A stretch of DNA of 64,000 nucleotides from JBNLBS01 sp050303415 (GTDB taxonomy: Bacteria > Pseudomonadota > Gammaproteobacteria > Methylococcales > Methylomonadaceae): assembly GCA_050303415.1 (NCBI GenBank), contig JBNLBS010000015.1, forward strand, positions 1 through 64,000, written 5' to 3'. How positions within the stretch are numbered: position 1 is the stretch's first letter; each line of letters starts with the position of its first letter. The notes below the pieces were generated by a model that ran no database searches, was not told the DNA's origin, and saw nothing but the letters and a program-made list of their open reading frames with translations. Below, one piece after another: positions 61,256-64,000 of this stretch. The translations under genes and the position numbers were made by a program.

Positions 61256-63423
61256 CCTTACCTGCCTTATCCCCTGCTCCCGATATTTTTGGCTACCGCC
61301 AATATTGGGCCAAACGTTTCGGTATTGCGCCGGAACTCCCGATGAGTCGGGAAGAAATGGATCAGTTGGGCTGGGACAGCTGCGATATTATTCTGGTCAC
61401 CGGTGATGCTTATATCGATCACCCCAGCTTTGGCATGGCGGTGATTGGTCGGGTACTGGAAGCCCAGGGCTTTAGAGTGGGAATCATCTCCCAGCCGGAC
61501 TGGCACAGCGCCGATGACTTCAGCAAACTGGGCAGACCCAATCTGTTTTTTGGCGTCACCGGCGGTAATATGGACTCCATGGTCAACCGCTATACTTCCG
61601 ACCGGAAAATTCGTTCCAATGATGCCTATACTGCCGATGGAGCGGCCGGGAAACGCCCGGACAGAGCCGTCAATGTCTACTCACATCGCTGCCGTGAAGC
61701 CTTTAAAAAAGTGCCGATTATTATTGGCGGCATAGAAGCCAGTCTGCGCCGAATTGCCCATTACGATTATTGGTCGGATAAAGTCCGTAAATCGGTGTTA
61801 CTGGATTCCAAAGCAGACCTATTGCTTTATGGCAATGCCGAACGCGCCATCGTCGAGGTAGCGCATCGTCTGGCCAATGGCGAAACCGTTGCCGAATTAA
61901 AAGGCATACGCGGCACCGTGCATTTTGTTAAACAGGTTCCTACCGGTTGGGCGATTAAAGATTCCACCGATATTGACAAACCCGGCAAAGTGATACCGCC
62001 GCAGGACCCGTATCAGGAACAGCCGGCGTGCGAACAAAATCAGGCTGAAACCGATAGCAACGAAAAAGTGATTCAATTCAGCCGCACCATTAAGAGCGAA
62101 TTACGCGCCAGAACCGTTATCCGCCTGCCCGGCTATGAAGCCGTTAAAGACGATGCGGTGTTATATGCTCATGCCTCGCGCGTGATGCACGGTGAAACCA
62201 ACCCTGGAAATGCAAGGCCGTTAATTCAGCAACACGGCAGCCGCCAGCTCTGGGTCAATCCCCCGCCAATTCCGTTAACTACGGAGGAAATGGACGGCGT
62301 GTTTGCGCTCCCTTATTCCAGACTGCCGCATAGCAGTTACGGTCAGGCGCATATTCCGGCGTTTGAAATGATTCAGCATTCGGTCAATATCATGCGCGGC
62401 TGTTTTGGCGGCTGCACCTTCTGTTCCATTACCGAACACGAAGGCCGCATTATTCAAAGCCGCTCGGAAGACTCTATTATCAAGGAAATTGAGGCAATTA
62501 GAGATACTTCACCCAATTTTACCGGCCATATTTCCGATCTGGGCGGACCGACCGCCAATATGTATCGACTGGCCTGCAAAGACCCTGAAATTGAGGCATC
62601 CTGCCGTAAATTATCCTGCGTTTACCCGGGCATTTGTCCCAACCTGAATACTAATCACAGCCCATTAATCAAGCTGTATAAACGTGCGCGTCAGTTGCCG
62701 GGCATTAAGAAAATATTTATCGCCTCCGGCCTGCGTTATGATCTGGCAGTGCAATCTCCGGAATACATTAAAGAACTGGTTACCCATCACGTTGGCGGCT
62801 ATTTAAAAATCGCGCCGGAACATACCGAAGAAGGTCCGTTGTCTAAAATGATGAAGCCCGGCATCGGTACCTATGATCGCTTTAAACAATTATTTGACAA
62901 ATATTCCAAAGAAGCCGGAAAAGAACAATATTTAATCCCCTATTTTATCGCTGCCCACCCAGGCACTACCGACGAGGATATGATGAATCTGGCCTTATGG
63001 CTTAAACGTAACGGCTTCAGAGCCGATCAGGTACAGGCCTATCTGCCTTCACCGATGTCCATATCCACTGCCATGTACCATTCAGGCAAGGACACTTTGC
63101 ATAAGGTAGACCGTAAGGCACCGGATATCAGTATCCCCAAAGGCATCAAACAACGCCGCTTACATAAAGCCTTCTTACGTTATCATGACCCGAAAAACTG
63201 GCCGATGCTGCGTGACGCTTTAAAAAGTATGGGAAGGGCTGATTTAATAGGTAACGGCAAGCAGCACCTGATTCCCTCGTTCCAACCTAAAGGTACCGGT
63301 AAACAGGATGCAGCCATCAACAATAAACGCAGTGATAAAACGAAAAAATTTAAAACTCAACGTACAGGTATAAAAACCGGTAAACCGAATAGCCGCCAAA
63401 AGACCAGGCGTAAAGTTCGGTAA
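61252..63423 (+). CDS. ygiQ: YgiQ-family radical SAM protein
   Basis: A 723-residue protein of the YgiQ/UPF0313 family. The N-terminal part has a B12-binding-like fold beginning DIILVTGDAYIDHPSFGMAVIGRVLE. The radical SAM core has the iron-sulfur motif C384-x3-C388-x2-C391 in MRGCFGGCTFCSITEHEG. DLGGPTANMYRLAC and LKIAPEHTEEGPL are family signatures. The C-terminal 60 residues are basic and low-complexity, suitable for RNA binding. The reaction is unknown. It is coupled to the upstream spermidine-synthase-like gene. Confidence 0.93.
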   Translation: MTLPALSPAPDIFGYRQYWAKRFGIAPELPMSREEMDQLGWDSCDIILVTGDAYIDHPSFGMAVIGRVLEAQGFRVGIISQPDWHSADDFSKLGRPNLFFGVTGGNMDSMVNRYTSDRKIRSNDAYTADGAAGKRPDRAVNVYSHRCREAFKKVPIIIGGIEASLRRIAHYDYWSDKVRKSVLLDSKADLLLYGNAERAIVEVAHRLANGETVAELKGIRGTVHFVKQVPTGWAIKDSTDIDKPGKVIPPQDPYQEQPACEQNQAETDSNEKVIQFSRTIKSELRARTVIRLPGYEAVKDDAVLYAHASRVMHGETNPGNARPLIQQHGSRQLWVNPPPIPLTTEEMDGVFALPYSRLPHSSYGQAHIPAFEMIQHSVNIMRGCFGGCTFCSITEHEGRIIQSRSEDSIIKEIEAIRDTSPNFTGHISDLGGPTANMYRLACKDPEIEASCRKLSCVYPGICPNLNTNHSPLIKLYKRARQLPGIKKIFIASGLRYDLAVQSPEYIKELVTHHVGGYLKIAPEHTEEGPLSKMMKPGIGTYDRFKQLFDKYSKEAGKEQYLIPYFIAAHPGTTDEDMMNLALWLKRNGFRADQVQAYLPSPMSISTAMYHSGKDTLHKVDRKAPDISIPKGIKQRRLHKAFLRYHDPKNWPMLRDALKSMGRADLIGNGKQHLIPSFQPKGTGKQDAAINNKRSDKTKKFKTQRTGIKTGKPNSRQKTRRKVR

Positions 63424-63493
63424 ATCGGTTTTGATTTCTGTCACCATAACATAACGACAGAAGTCTAACCCGACCGACCAGACAGGAATACTA

Positions 63494-64000
63494 ATGCTAA
63501 CTTCTAATTACCAAGACACCCACAATATTATTGATGATCTTAAAGGTGATCAGTCCTGGCGTATTTTTAGAATCATCAGCGAATTTACCGAAGGCTTTGA
63601 CAAGCTATCCGGCCTGTCTGATGCCATTACCATATTTGGATCGGCCCGTATTAAGCCTGAACACCCGATTTATCAGAAAACCGTCGAACTGGCTGAACTG
63701 TTAGCACAAAATGATTTTGCCATTATCAGTGGCGGCGGCCCCGGCATTATGGAAGCGGCTAACAAAGGAGCTTATCAGAAAAATCAGGTTTCAATCGGAT
63801 TGAATATTGAATTGCCTATGGAGCAAAAACCCAATCCTTACCAAAATGTAGAGCTGGATTTTCGCTACTTTTTTGTTCGTAAAGTCATGTTTGTCCGTTA
63901 TTCCATGGGCTATGTCTGTATGCCGGGTGGCTTTGGTACGCTGGATGAATTTTTTGAATCGCTCACTTTATTACAAACAGCCAAAATCTATCCGATGCCG
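63494..64000 (+). CDS. LOG-family protein (TIGR00730-like), truncated by the window end
   Basis: The first 169 residues of a Rossmann-fold nucleotide-binding protein. It reads IFGSARIKPEHPIYQKTVEL, then the motif SGGGPGIMEAANKGA and YVCMPGGFGTLDEFFE, which together make the LOG/lysine-decarboxylase-like signature PGGxGTxxE. Members release the ribose 5-phosphate group from cytokinin nucleotides or AMP-like nucleotides (PpnN in E. coli). AGGA lies 7 bases before the ATG. The gene continues beyond base 64000. Confidence 0.9.
   Translation, partial: MLTSNYQDTHNIIDDLKGDQSWRIFRIISEFTEGFDKLSGLSDAITIFGSARIKPEHPIYQKTVELAELLAQNDFAIISGGGPGIMEAANKGAYQKNQVSIGLNIELPMEQKPNPYQNVELDFRYFFVRKVMFVRYSMGYVCMPGGFGTLDEFFESLTLLQTAKIYPMP

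Overview
The window is a continuous stretch of a gammaproteobacterial chromosome, most likely from a methanotroph or methylotroph of the Methylococcales type. The best marker is a methylene-tetrahydromethanopterin dehydrogenase (mtdB, 954-1847), an enzyme of the H4MPT formaldehyde-oxidation route. The moderate G+C, the GlnK-AmtB pair, the B12-controlled TonB receptor and the many redox and sensory genes also fit an aquatic or sediment gammaproteobacterium. I see no insertion sequence, prophage, integrase or CRISPR array, so this looks like native chromosome with a few accessory islands.

Layout. 1-3006: the 3' end of dxs, a 56-residue rubredoxin, mtdB and an RlmI-like methyltransferase. 3137-7789: a secreted unknown, a three-gene tRNA cluster (Pro-TGG, Arg-TCT, His-GTG) behind a clear sigma-70 promoter, a SpoIIAA/STAS-like protein, pgi and an unknown. 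7790-11158: a decayed secreted-protein gene, then clpB with a textbook sigma-32 promoter. 11240-13510: a tight four-gene operon of two DUF1538 membrane proteins, a PII-like protein and a CBS protein. 13654-18995: a cold-shock protein, an FHA-GGDEF diguanylate cyclase, ZIP and UPF0016 metal transporters, a MarR regulator with four C-terminal cysteines, and small unknowns. 19065-21930: a cobalamin riboswitch, a BtuB-like receptor and a small membrane protein. 22051-30059: a MORN-caspase fusion, two haem-motif proteins (a membrane protein and a chemoreceptor), comEC and a VIT1-like transporter. 30139-31950: glnK-amtB with an NtrC site and a sigma-54 promoter.

31965-41215 is a seven-gene chemosensory operon on the minus strand: REC-PAS-histidine kinase, CheW, CheR-TPR, CheW, globin-coupled receptor, CheA-REC, CheB. 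Its composition matches Wsp-type systems, but no diguanylate cyclase is present and a kinase leads the operon. 41927-48639 holds greB, a small membrane protein, and an operon of a secreted helical protein, a DUF2760 membrane protein and two divergent Hsp70 proteins. 48858-52787 is a Fur-controlled TonB receptor with a PepSY membrane protein. 52841-53080 is repeat-like intergenic DNA. 53086-59010 has a DUF748/AsmA-like protein, a DegP/DegQ protease, Hsp20 and a J-domain protein. 59088-64000 has a MATE transporter, a spermidine-synthase-like protein, a YgiQ radical SAM protein and a truncated LOG-family gene.

The strongest candidates for little-described systems are the DUF1538/PII-like/CBS operon, the paired Hsp70-DUF2760 operon, the MORN-C13 peptidase fusion, and the haem-bearing chemoreceptor beside a haem-motif membrane protein. 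Proteostasis genes are over-represented: clpB, two Hsp70s, Hsp20, DegP/Q and a J-domain protein.
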